DNA of 64,000 nt from Sulfurifustis variabilis (lineage in GTDB: Bacteria > Pseudomonadota > Gammaproteobacteria > Acidiferrobacterales > Sulfurifustaceae). Position numbers and translations under genes: made by a program. The stretch is taken from the NCBI RefSeq assembly GCF_002355415.1, contig NZ_AP014936.1:1674001-1738000 (forward strand), given 5' to 3'. Below, piece by piece: positions 1-11,515 of the stretch (its first letter is position 1; each line of letters opens with the position of its first letter). The notes below the pieces were generated by a model. It was not told the DNA's origin, ran no database searches, and worked only from the letters and a program-made list of their open reading frames with translations.

Positions 1-1744
1 CATCAACGCGGAGCGCGCGACGCGCGGGGAGCCGCCGATCGTGATCGAGGACCTGCCGCTCGACGACGCGACGACCTACTCCCTCATCAAGTCTGCGCGC
101 ACGACGGCGCTGTTCCAGCTCGAGTCGCGCGGCATGAAGGAGCTGATCACGCGCCTGAAGCCCGACAAGTTCGAGGAGATCGTCGCGCTGGTCGCGCTGT
201 TCCGCCCGGGCCCGCTCCAGTCGGGCATGGTCGACGACTACATCAACCGCAAGCACGGGCGCACGGCCGTCAAGTATCCGCATCCCAGTCTCGAGGCGAT
301 CCTCAAGCCCACCTACGGCGTCATCCTGTACCAGGAACAGGTGATGCAGATCGCGCAGGTACTCTCGGGCTACACGCTCGGCGGTGCCGACCTGCTGCGC
401 CGCGCCATGGGCAAGAAGAAGCCCGAGGAGATGGCGAAGCAGCGCGACGTGTTCGTGAAGGGCGCGGAGGGTCGGGGCGTGAACGCCAAGCTCGCGGCCG
501 ACATCTTCGACCTGATCGAGAAGTTCGCGGGATACGGCTTCAACCGATCGCATTCCGCGGCGTACGCGCTCATCGCGTACCAGACGGCGTGGCTCAAGGC
601 GCATTACCCGGCGGCGTTCATGGCGGCGGTGCTCTCGTCCGACATGGACAAGACCGACAAGGTCGTCACGATGATCGCCGAGTGCCGGGACATGCGGCTG
701 AACGTGATCCCGCCCGACATCAACCGGTGCCAGTACGCGTTCGTGCCCGTCGACGACAAGACCGTTCTCTACGGGCTCGGGGCGATCAAGGGGCTGGGCC
801 AATCGGCGATCGAAGGCATACTCCAGACGCGCGAAGAGGGCGGACCCTTCCGTGACCTGTTCGACCTTTGCCGGCGTATCGACGCCCGGCGCGTCAACCG
901 GCGCGTGCTCGAGTCGCTCATCAAGGCCGGCGCGCTGGACGCGCTCGGGACCCACCGGGCGGCGCTCATGGCCTCGCTCACCAAGGCGGTCGCGGACGCG
1001 GATCAGCACAGTCGGAACGTCGCCACGGGGCAGTCCGATCTCTTCGGGGCCGGTCCGGCGCCGAGCGAGGCGCTCGCCTACGAGGCGGTGCCGGAGTGGA
1101 GCGAGGACCAGCGCCTGGAGGGCGAGAAGGAGACGTTGGGCCTCTACCTGACCGGGCACCCGATCAACCGGTATGCCGACGAGCTCAAGCGCATCACCAG
1201 CGCCACGATCGCCGAGCTCAAGCCCACGCAGGACCGGGCGGTCGTCGTCGCCGGCCTCGTCGTCGGAATGCGCATCATGCAGACCCGACGGGGCGACCGT
1301 ATGGCGTTCATCACCCTGGACGACCGGACCGGCCGGCTCGAGCTCGCCGTCTTCTCGGAGCTTTTCGAGCGAAACCGCGATCTCCTGGTGAAGGACACCC
1401 TGCTGATCGTCGAGGGGCACGTGGCCGTCGACGAGTATACCGGCGGTTTCAAAATGTCCGCGGAGAAGCTCTATAATATCGAGCAGGCGCGCGCGGCCTT
1501 CGGTTCCCGCGTGGTCATCGAACTGGACGCGGGAATCGCGGGGAACGGCTTTGTCGACGAGCTCCGGGAGATTCTCGCACCCGCAAGCCAGGGGCCATGC
1601 CCGGTACACCTTCGGTACCGAAGCGACGCCGCGGAGGCCGAAATCGTGCTGGGCGAGGAGTGGAGGATACGCCCCAGCAGCGCGGTACTCGAGCGACTGG
1701 CGCGCCTCGCCGGCGAGCGCAACGTCCGTCTGGTCTACCGCTGA
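1..1744 (+). CDS. dnaE: DNA polymerase III subunit alpha (3' part, 5' end outside window)
   Basis: This is the C-terminal half of the replicative polymerase catalytic subunit, which copies both strands as part of the polymerase III core. The frame is open from base 2, so the gene starts upstream of the window. About 580 residues are visible. They include the conserved block LVALFRPGPLQSG near the start, the YQEQVMQIAQ segment, and GYGFNRSHSAAYA of the helix-hairpin-helix region. A C-terminal OB-fold domain follows (VVVAGLVVGMRIMQTRRGDRMAF). The gene ends 81 bases before accA on the same strand, the usual gammaproteobacterial dnaE-accA order. Confidence 0.97.
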   Translation, partial: INAERATRGEPPIVIEDLPLDDATTYSLIKSARTTALFQLESRGMKELITRLKPDKFEEIVALVALFRPGPLQSGMVDDYINRKHGRTAVKYPHPSLEAILKPTYGVILYQEQVMQIAQVLSGYTLGGADLLRRAMGKKKPEEMAKQRDVFVKGAEGRGVNAKLAADIFDLIEKFAGYGFNRSHSAAYALIAYQTAWLKAHYPAAFMAAVLSSDMDKTDKVVTMIAECRDMRLNVIPPDINRCQYAFVPVDDKTVLYGLGAIKGLGQSAIEGILQTREEGGPFRDLFDLCRRIDARRVNRRVLESLIKAGALDALGTHRAALMASLTKAVADADQHSRNVATGQSDLFGAGPAPSEALAYEAVPEWSEDQRLEGEKETLGLYLTGHPINRYADELKRITSATIAELKPTQDRAVVVAGLVVGMRIMQTRRGDRMAFITLDDRTGRLELAVFSELFERNRDLLVKDTLLIVEGHVAVDEYTGGFKMSAEKLYNIEQARAAFGSRVVIELDAGIAGNGFVDELREILAPASQGPCPVHLRYRSDAAEAEIVLGEEWRIRPSSAVLERLARLAGERNVRLVYR

Positions 1745-1825
1745 TCCGTCTTTGTCGGCGGGCATTGCCCGAGCAAGAACAACGAGGTGCGCGCGCCCGA
1801 TCGGCGCGAACGCCAGAGAGCGAGG

Positions 1826-2785
1826 ATGAACCACAACTATCTCGACTTCGAGCAGTCAATCGCCGAGCTGGAGGCCAAGATCGAGGCGCTGCGCTCGGCA
1901 TCACGCGAGACCGACCTGAACATCAACGAAGAGGTGAACCGGCTGCGCGCGAAGAGCCGGAAGCTCACCGAATCCATCTTCACTTCGCTCACGCCCTGGC
2001 AGGTCTCGCAGCTCGCCCGCCATCCGCTGCGTCCCTATACCCTCGACTACGTCGCGCGCGTCTTCACAGATTTCGAGGAATTGCACGGGGACCGCGGGTT
2101 CGCCGACGACCCGGCGATCGTGGGCGGGATCGCCCGGCTCGAAGGACGCCCGGTTGTCGTTATCGGACACCAGAAGGGGCGCGACACCCGTGAGAAGGTG
2201 CGGCGCAATTTCGGCATGCCTCGGCCCGAAGGTTACCGCAAGGCGCTACGGCTCATGCATCTCGCAGAGCGGTTCCGTCTGCCGGTGATCACCCTCATCG
2301 ACACGCCGGGCGCGTACCCGGGGGTGGGCGCGGAAGAGCGCGGGCAAAGCGAGGCCATCGCCCGCAATCTTTATGTCATGGCCCGCCTCCAGACGCCGAT
2401 CGTGAGCGCCGTTATCGGCGAGGGAGGATCGGGCGGCGCGCTCGCCATCGGCGTGTGCGACCGGCTCCTGATGCTGCAATACGCGACCTATTCGGTGATC
2501 TCGCCCGAAGGCTGCGCTTCCATCCTGTGGCGCGCCGCCGATCAGGCGTCCCAGGCGGCCGAGGCGATGGGCATCACCGCCGAAAGCCTGTCGCGTCTCG
2601 GCCTCGTGGACGAGGTGGTGAGCGAACCGCTCGGCGGGGCGCACCGCGACATGGAGGACATGGCCAATCGACTCAAGCGCGCGCTCGTGACTTCGTTGGA
2701 CAAGCTGCTCGGCATCCCCGCGGAGCGTCTGCTCGAACAGCGCTACGCGCGCCTGATGCAGTACGGGGAGCTCGACGAGCGCTGA
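1826..2785 (+). CDS. accA: acetyl-CoA carboxylase carboxyltransferase subunit alpha
   Basis: AccA pairs with AccD to transfer carboxyl from carboxybiotin to acetyl-CoA, the first step of fatty acid synthesis. The 319-residue protein starts [10 protein letters not shown], the normal family N-terminus. I chose this ATG over an in-frame start 39 bases upstream because homologues begin here and a GAGCGAGG stretch lies just before it. Carboxyltransferase motifs are present: [19 protein letters not shown] and the [12 protein letters not shown] oxyanion loop. The gene lies between dnaE and tilS, six bases from tilS, so the two are probably co-transcribed. Confidence 0.97.
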   Translation: MNHNYLDFEQSIAELEAKIEALRSASRETDLNINEEVNRLRAKSRKLTESIFTSLTPWQVSQLARHPLRPYTLDYVARVFTDFEELHGDRGFADDPAIVGGIARLEGRPVVVIGHQKGRDTREKVRRNFGMPRPEGYRKALRLMHLAERFRLPVITLIDTPGAYPGVGAEERGQSEAIARNLYVMARLQTPIVSAVIGEGGSGGALAIGVCDRLLMLQYATYSVISPEGCASILWRAADQASQAAEAMGITAESLSRLGLVDEVVSEPLGGAHRDMEDMANRLKRALVTSLDKLLGIPAERLLEQRYARLMQYGELDER

Positions 2786-2791
2786 GATCCG

Positions 2792-4156
2792 GTGCGCGGC
2801 CAAGCGCAATCCCACCCTTCGTTTTCGGTTGACGCGCTCGCGCGTATCCTTTCCGATAAGCTCGCTCTCGCCCCCGGTGCCAGGCTCCGCGTCGCCTACA
2901 GCGGCGGTCTCGATTCGCACGTGCTGCTTCATGCTGCGGCACTCCTGCGCGAACGGGGCTGGGAGGTATCCGCGATTCACGTCGATCATGGTCTGCGCCG
3001 CGAGTCGGCCGACTGGGCCGCGCACTGCCGTGCCGTCTGTCGCGCGTTCCACGTAGAGCTGCTCGTGGAGCGGGTGCAGGTCGACGGCATCCGCAAGCGG
3101 GGCGTCGAGGACGCCGCGCGCCGCGCGCGCTACGGCGCCCTCGCCAGACTCCTCGAGCCGGAGGACGTCCTTCTGACCGCGCACCATCGCGACGACCAGG
3201 CGGAGACCGTGCTCCTGCAGCTCTTGCGCGCCGCCGGTCCGCACGGTCTCGCCGCCATGCCTCCCATCGCCCGGTTCGCACAAGGATGGCTGGCGCGTCC
3301 GCTGCTGGCGTTCGGGCGCGCGGCACTGCGCGCCTATGCGGAACGGGAAGGGCTGGCGTGGATCGAGGACACGAGCAACCGTGAGGACGGGATTGCGCGC
3401 AATTTCCTGCGCTCGCGAGTTCTTCCGCTCCTCGCGCGCTACTGGCCGCAGGCCGCGGAACAGCTCGCCCGGGCGGCGCGGCACCACGCCGAGGCCGCGG
3501 CGATCCTCGATGAGGTAGGGTGCGCGGACCTGGAGCGGGTGAGAATCGAGGAAAACGCGCTGTCGCTCGCCGCGCTCGGGGGGCTTTCACCCCCGCGTCG
3601 GGCCAACGTCGTTCGCTACTGGATCCGGCGACGGACGGGACAAATGCCGCCCGAGCAGGCGCTCAACGATCTCCTGGCGCAGCTTCGTTGCCGCCCGCGC
3701 TCGCGGCGTGCGCTTATCCGGTGGCCGGGCACGACGGTGGAGCGTTACCGGGACCAGCTTCGGCTCGTGCCGCCGGGACAGTTGCCCGGTCCGCAATGGG
3801 AGGCCGAGTGGGATCCCGGCGTGCCGCTGGCGATCCCGGGTACGGAATGGCGCCTTCGCGCGCGCACGGGCGTGGGCGCCGGTCTGGCAACCGAACGTCT
3901 CGCGGGGCGGAGGCTCCGCGTGCGTTTCCGCCGCGGGGGCGAGGTATGCCGTCTCCCCGGACGCACACACCGCCACAAGGTGAAAAAGCTTCTCCAGGAC
4001 GCCGGCGTTCCGCCGTCGGAACGCGCGCGTCTGCCGTTCGTGTACGTCGACGAGGAGCTGGTCGCGATCGGTGATCGCTTTGTGTGCGAGCCGTATGCGG
4101 CGCGGCCCGGCGAGGCCGGCCTGCTGCTCGAAATCGAACGTTCTTCGCCGCCGTGA
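2792..4156 (+). CDS. tilS: tRNA(Ile)-lysidine synthetase
   Basis: TilS attaches lysine to C34 of the CAU anticodon of tRNA-Ile2, changing its decoding from AUG to AUA. The 454-residue protein has the PP-loop ATPase signature SGGLDS at residues 37-42 and the HHRDDQAETVLLQLLR motif typical of TilS. It also has a C-terminal TilS substrate-binding domain with KVKKLLQDAGVP. The start is GTG, six bases after accA. Position after accA and before pyrG is the classic proteobacterial order. Confidence 0.95.
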   Translation: MRGQAQSHPSFSVDALARILSDKLALAPGARLRVAYSGGLDSHVLLHAAALLRERGWEVSAIHVDHGLRRESADWAAHCRAVCRAFHVELLVERVQVDGIRKRGVEDAARRARYGALARLLEPEDVLLTAHHRDDQAETVLLQLLRAAGPHGLAAMPPIARFAQGWLARPLLAFGRAALRAYAEREGLAWIEDTSNREDGIARNFLRSRVLPLLARYWPQAAEQLARAARHHAEAAAILDEVGCADLERVRIEENALSLAALGGLSPPRRANVVRYWIRRRTGQMPPEQALNDLLAQLRCRPRSRRALIRWPGTTVERYRDQLRLVPPGQLPGPQWEAEWDPGVPLAIPGTEWRLRARTGVGAGLATERLAGRRLRVRFRRGGEVCRLPGRTHRHKVKKLLQDAGVPPSERARLPFVYVDEELVAIGDRFVCEPYAARPGEAGLLLEIERSSPP

Positions 4157-4167
4157 CGTCGTTCCGG

Positions 4168-4196
4168 TTGTGTAAACATGTGCCATCTGGTAGCGT
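4168..4196 (+). promoter_or_regulatory. candidate sigma-70 promoter upstream of pyrG
   Basis: TTGTGT (4168-4173) and TAGCGT (4191-4196) are separated by 17 bases in the tilS-pyrG gap. The -10 match is only moderate. Transcription would begin about 100 bases before the pyrG start. The leader contains short inverted repeats such as GGCAC-AGGAC-GTGCC. No ligand-binding element is recognisable. Confidence 0.35.
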
Positions 4197-4305
4197 GTCC
4201 TTCCGTTCCGGTGAACGGGAGAGCGCACCGGTTGAGCGGCACAGGACGTGCCAAAGGGCCGCACGGCCCTCGTCGAAGGCTCGACATCCGCAAAACGGGC
4301 GCTGA

Positions 4306-8113
<3,808 letters not shown>

Positions 8114-8140
8114 AGGTCCGGTTCGCTGGGCTGTAGTAGA

Positions 8141-8434
8141 ATGCGCCGTGTGAAGCCCCTCGTCATCGCCCTCGGCGCCCTGCTGCTCCTGTTGCAGTAC
8201 CCTCTTTGGCTGGGAAATGGCGGCCTGCTCGGGCTCTGGGAGATCAAGCGCGAGATCGCCCTGCAGGTTACCGAGAACCGGCACCTCGCCGAACGAAACC
8301 AGATGCTCGCGGCGGAAGTGATCGACCTGAAGCAGGGGCTCGAGGCGATCGAGGAGCGGGCCCGTATCGAACTCGGGATGATCAAGGGCGGCGAGACGTT
8401 CTACCAGGTCATCGACAGCCCCGACCGCAAGTAG
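8141..8434 (+). CDS. ftsB: cell division protein FtsB
   Basis: FtsB is a small bitopic divisome protein that joins FtsL and FtsQ at midcell. The 97-residue product has an N-terminal membrane helix (about residues 5-23). A coiled-coil segment with the ENRHLAERN...LKQGLEAIEERAR heptads follows, ending in the family motif LGMIKGGETFYQ. It lies directly after eno, its usual partner. The expected next gene, ispD, is absent; minus-strand genes follow, and the facing stop codons are directly adjacent. Confidence 0.95.
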   Translation: MRRVKPLVIALGALLLLLQYPLWLGNGGLLGLWEIKREIALQVTENRHLAERNQMLAAEVIDLKQGLEAIEERARIELGMIKGGETFYQVIDSPDRK

Positions 8435-9070
8435 CTACTTGTTCTGCTCCAGCACGTAGATCAGGAGCACGAACAGAAAGAAGGCGAACTCCACGACGGT
8501 GATGAGCCAGAGCAGCCAGACGATCCGCCTGGCCGATGGTTTCATGGGTATCCACAGCCGGCGGATGTACCAGCGCCACCCGGGTACGCGGCCATAGCGG
8601 TGAAAGCGCAGGAAGTAGACGCGCAGCGCCTCGCCCCACGCAAGCAGGCTCTTGTCCACCTCGCCGGCGCGGCGTTCCCGCTCCGCGTCCGGGACGCTTT
8701 CGTAGTCGTCGGCGATCGTCAACCGGCTTCCGCCTTCTGCCGGTTCGATCGTGAAGACGGTCCTTTTCTTCAGCCCCTGCGCGTACTCCACGGCGAAGCC
8801 GAGGTCCGGACCGGGACGCACCTGCATGTCCAGCGCGAGCTCCTGCTTGTTGCTCTCGTTCCGGAACTCGACGCGGCAGCGGTCCTGGCCCGTCTGACGC
8901 CACGATTTGAAGTACAGATAGGGATTCACCCGAAACATCGCCTCGATGTCGCGGGAGAGCTCGTGGAGCCGCTCGGGCGAAAGACGGGTTGGAATCGTGA
9001 CCCACGCCGCGTCCGAGGAGCGGATGGGAGCGGGCGGTGCCGGACGGGCTTCGAGCGCGGAGTCACTCAT
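8435..9070 (-). CDS. SRPBCC-like protein with C-terminal membrane anchor
   Basis: I do not recognise a named family. The 211-residue protein has an N-terminal soluble part whose pattern resembles polyketide-cyclase/START (SRPBCC) proteins: WVTIPTRLSPERLHELSRDIE, then RCRVEFRNES and FTIEPAEGGSRLTIADDYE. A single hydrophobic helix lies near the C-terminus (about residues 184-207). There is no signal peptide, so the soluble part is probably cytoplasmic and tethered to the inner membrane. Its start overlaps the upstream usp gene by eight bases, implying co-translation. Its stop abuts the ftsB stop on the other strand. The fold assignment is inference from pattern only. Confidence 0.7.
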   Translation of the reverse strand: MSDSALEARPAPPAPIRSSDAAWVTIPTRLSPERLHELSRDIEAMFRVNPYLYFKSWRQTGQDRCRVEFRNESNKQELALDMQVRPGPDLGFAVEYAQGLKKRTVFTIEPAEGGSRLTIADDYESVPDAERERRAGEVDKSLLAWGEALRVYFLRFHRYGRVPGWRWYIRRLWIPMKPSARRIVWLLWLITVVEFAFFLFVLLIYVLEQNK

Positions 9071-9530
9071 AGACAGCGGGAACCAGGAGCAGGGGGGTTC
9101 CCAATGCGCGCATGACGTCGTCGGTCAGCATGCGCGAGCGGAATCCCAGGACGCCGCGCGGACGGGGCGTACCGAGCACGACGAGGTCGACTTCGTGCGT
9201 GCGGGCGAACTCGACGAGCAGCTTCGCCGGATCTCCCTGACCCATGGCGAACTCGTGCACGAGCCGCTTCGCGTCCGCCAGGCCGGCCACGCGGTCGCGG
9301 TGCTCGCGGATTTCCTTTTCGAGCTCCGACTCGAGGTGGCGGGCGAACGCGTTCCGCGCACCGGACTGGTTGCGCCAGTCGGTCGCCATCATGCCCTTCC
9401 AGAACTCCGGGACGATCAGCAGGTGGTAAAGCGTCCCGCCGGAGGCGCACAGATCCACGGCGGCACGTTCGGCCGCCTGGGCCCCGTGGGTCCCATGGCT
9501 GGCGAGCAGGATTCGGGCAACGTTGTTCAT
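9063..9530 (-). CDS. universal stress protein family (UspA-like)
   Basis: The 155-residue protein has a Usp fold: a first strand ARILLASHGTHGAQAAERAA, and a C-terminal VDLVVLGTPRPRGVLGFRSRMLTDDVMRALGTP segment resembling the nucleotide-binding G-2X-G-9X-G(S/T) motif, partly degenerate. Usp proteins help cells survive starvation and stress; the ligand here cannot be told. I chose the ATG at 9530; a TTG two codons upstream is also possible. A terminator-like hairpin ends four bases before the start, leaving no room for a normal leader. The gene overlaps the next minus-strand gene by eight bases. Confidence 0.85.
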   Translation of the reverse strand: MNNVARILLASHGTHGAQAAERAAVDLCASGGTLYHLLIVPEFWKGMMATDWRNQSGARNAFARHLESELEKEIREHRDRVAGLADAKRLVHEFAMGQGDPAKLLVEFARTHEVDLVVLGTPRPRGVLGFRSRMLTDDVMRALGTPLLLVPAVYE

Positions 9531-9534
9531 GGGC

Positions 9535-9567
9535 AAAAAAATCCCGGGGTCGCAGAGCGGCCCCGGG
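9535..9567 (-). terminator. rho-independent terminator or attenuator before usp
   Basis: Read on the minus strand, the stem CCCGGGG/CCCCGGG (9561-9567 with 9543-9549) carries an inner CGC/GCG extension and a TCT loop. Seven T residues follow (9541-9535). The T run stops four bases before the usp ATG. It would end transcription from the UPF0324/43-residue operon, or act as a conditional attenuator into usp. Its 3' arm also contains the only GGGA-like ribosome-binding sequence of usp. Confidence 0.8.
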
Positions 9568-9590
9568 AGAGAGTCTAACGCGTCAGGCCG

Positions 9591-9722
9591 TTACCGCGGA
9601 ACCGTGGCGACGACGACGGCAACGATGATGAGCGCCACGATCAGCGCCATGAAGTCCTCGGCGCGGTCGCTCTTGAAGATGGAGAGCGCCGTGCCGCGCT
9701 CGAACTTGGGTTTGTCAGCCAT
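9591..9722 (-). CDS. 43-residue single-pass membrane protein downstream of UPF0324 transporter
   Basis: This small open frame encodes 43 residues beginning MADKPKFERGTALSIFKS, then a hydrophobic helix of about residues 24-42 (FMALIVALIIVAVVVATV), ending PR. The first half is charged, so a cytoplasmic N-terminus is likely. It starts ten bases after the stop of the UPF0324 transporter on the same strand, with a GAGGAAACT-like ribosome-binding stretch just upstream. It ends 24 bases before a strong hairpin. Position and topology suggest a small accessory subunit of the transporter. No family is recognised, so the function is inference. Confidence 0.75.
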   Translation of the reverse strand: MADKPKFERGTALSIFKSDRAEDFMALIVALIIVAVVVATVPR

Positions 9723-9732
9723 GGCAGTTTCC

Positions 9733-11322
9733 TCAGATCTTTTCGTGGACGAAGAGCAGGATCACGACGAGCGAGCCGATTGCCTTGGTGAGGCCGACGA
9801 CGGTGCCGATGAAGAGCGGCTGCCCGCCCGCCTGGGCGATCGAGCTGAACGTGATCTGCATGCCGAGGCCGGTGAGGCCGAAGGCGAAGAACCAGACGAT
9901 CAGCGTGCGGAACCAGCTCACGCGCTTGGCGGTGTGGTAGACCGCCTTGTGCGAGTCCTTGAGGACCTTGTCCGCGTCCTTGGACAGGATCTTGGCGTTC
10001 ACGACACCGCGCAGCACCGTGTCATGATCGGGCGAGGCCACCTTGCGCTCCGCGATCAGCCGCTCCAGGGCCGCCCGCTGGTCCTCGCGCTGGACCTTGG
10101 GCAGCTCGGCCTGCAGCAGCGCCGCCTGCTCGTCGGTCACCATCTTGCTCGCGGTCTTGCCGGTGACCTTGTCGGTCTTGACCATCACCTTCTCGGAGTT
10201 GTCGAAGTACTTGCCCTTGTAGTGCTGCGCCGGGGCGAAGATACCCGTGGTCGAGAGGGCGAAGAGCAGGATGAAGCCGAGCACGAACACCGGGAACTTG
10301 CCGACGATCACCTGGCCCAGGTTCACGCGCTCCGCGGTGGTCTCCCGCTTCACGTACCACACCGCGAGCCACATCACGATGATCGGCAGGAACAGGATGC
10401 GGGTGATGTTGAAGATCTCGGCGACCTTCAGGGTCTCGATGCCGTTCGGCTGGAAGATCAGCGCCGCGGCCGCGACCTGCGCGGAGTTGAGGATGCCCGT
10501 GCCCGCCCACGCGCCGAACTGGATATAGCCCAGGCCCAGGGCCCGACCCACCGGCGGGAAGATGAACATCATGAGCACGCCCCAGAGCAGGATCGTGCCG
10601 ATGGTGTAGGCGATCTCGGAGGACTTGGCCTGCACCACGGGGGCCGCGGCGACCGAGGCGGAAACACCGCAGACGCCCACGCCGGCTGACAATACGCCAC
10701 CCATGGAGTTGGACACTCTGCGCAGCCGGCCGAGCCAGAGCACCATGGCCACCGAACCGAGCACGAAGAACCCGATCAAGATGATCGACAGCCCGCCAAG
10801 CTGCCGCAGCTCCGCCGCCGAGTACAGGCCGCCCAGCAGGATCACGCCGACCTTGAGCCCCAGGCGCGACAACCTCACCCCGTTCTCGGCCCAACCCGGC
10901 ACCTTGAACACGTTCACCACGATCATGCCGACGATGATGCCGAGCAGGATGTAGTTGAAGCCGAGCGTCTTTTGGAAGTTCCAGCCGATCGCCTTGTCGG
11001 CCATCACACCCCACATTTTGAAGAGGGGCTCGGCGTAGTACTTCACGATGAAAACCATCAGCAGGATGAAGATCGCGCCGCCGATGGTGGAGAGGTAGTA
11101 ATCGACATTGCCTTCCTTGGGCGTGGCGAACAGCTGCCATAATCCGACGACAACCGCGATGGCGCCGAAGATGTAACCCATCGTCGTCATCTCGCCGGCC
11201 AGCTTCGAGGTGTGCAGGGCCTGCAGTACGCCGTTGAGCATGCCCTGTTGAACCAACCAGGCGTAGCCGACCATGATGATGCCCATGATCAGTGTCGCTG
11301 GCGTTCGTTTGGTGTAGACCAT
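9733..11322 (-). CDS. YeiH/UPF0324 family transporter (putative sulfate exporter), enlarged
   Basis: This 529-residue, very hydrophobic inner-membrane protein carries the UPF0324 hallmarks: AGVGVCGVSASVAAAPVV (about 213-230), then FGAWAGTGILNSAQV (269-283), and a C-terminal helix pair. Family members are usually near 350 residues. This one has an N-terminal extension of about 120-140 residues with extra helices, and a charged soluble segment at about 365-468 between two helices. The substrate is unproven; sulfate export is a family-level label. The start has a strong GGAGGAG site. It heads a transcription unit with the 43-residue protein, and its upstream region (11323-11515) is unusually AT-rich. 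Confidence 0.85.
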   Translation of the reverse strand: MVYTKRTPATLIMGIIMVGYAWLVQQGMLNGVLQALHTSKLAGEMTTMGYIFGAIAVVVGLWQLFATPKEGNVDYYLSTIGGAIFILLMVFIVKYYAEPLFKMWGVMADKAIGWNFQKTLGFNYILLGIIVGMIVVNVFKVPGWAENGVRLSRLGLKVGVILLGGLYSAAELRQLGGLSIILIGFFVLGSVAMVLWLGRLRRVSNSMGGVLSAGVGVCGVSASVAAAPVVQAKSSEIAYTIGTILLWGVLMMFIFPPVGRALGLGYIQFGAWAGTGILNSAQVAAAALIFQPNGIETLKVAEIFNITRILFLPIIVMWLAVWYVKRETTAERVNLGQVIVGKFPVFVLGFILLFALSTTGIFAPAQHYKGKYFDNSEKVMVKTDKVTGKTASKMVTDEQAALLQAELPKVQREDQRAALERLIAERKVASPDHDTVLRGVVNAKILSKDADKVLKDSHKAVYHTAKRVSWFRTLIVWFFAFGLTGLGMQITFSSIAQAGGQPLFIGTVVGLTKAIGSLVVILLFVHEKI

Positions 11323-11515
11323 GTGTGCGACTCCTCCGAGATGTGTGTGATGTTTCTTGTATCGTGTCGACGGTGTACCGCCGACTTCATCCCTGTTCTT
11401 ATTTATTAGCGTTTACTTATATATTCAGCTTCCAAACAGCATGGATTCAAGCACAGGCAAGCAGAAGCAGACAAGCACGAACCGCGACGCTCGGCCGTCT
11501 GCGGGGAGGTCTCGC
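11323..11515. other. AT-rich intergenic region upstream of the UPF0324 operon
   Basis: These 193 bases separate ygfZ from the transporter and hold no coding signal. The part at about 11398-11436 is far richer in A and T than the surroundings and contains TATATA and AATAAATAAG-like stretches on the minus strand. It is the likely promoter region of the minus-strand operon, but no -35/-10 pair with good spacing stands out. The transporter ribosome-binding site GGAGGAG lies at the edge next to the start codon. Confidence 0.5.
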
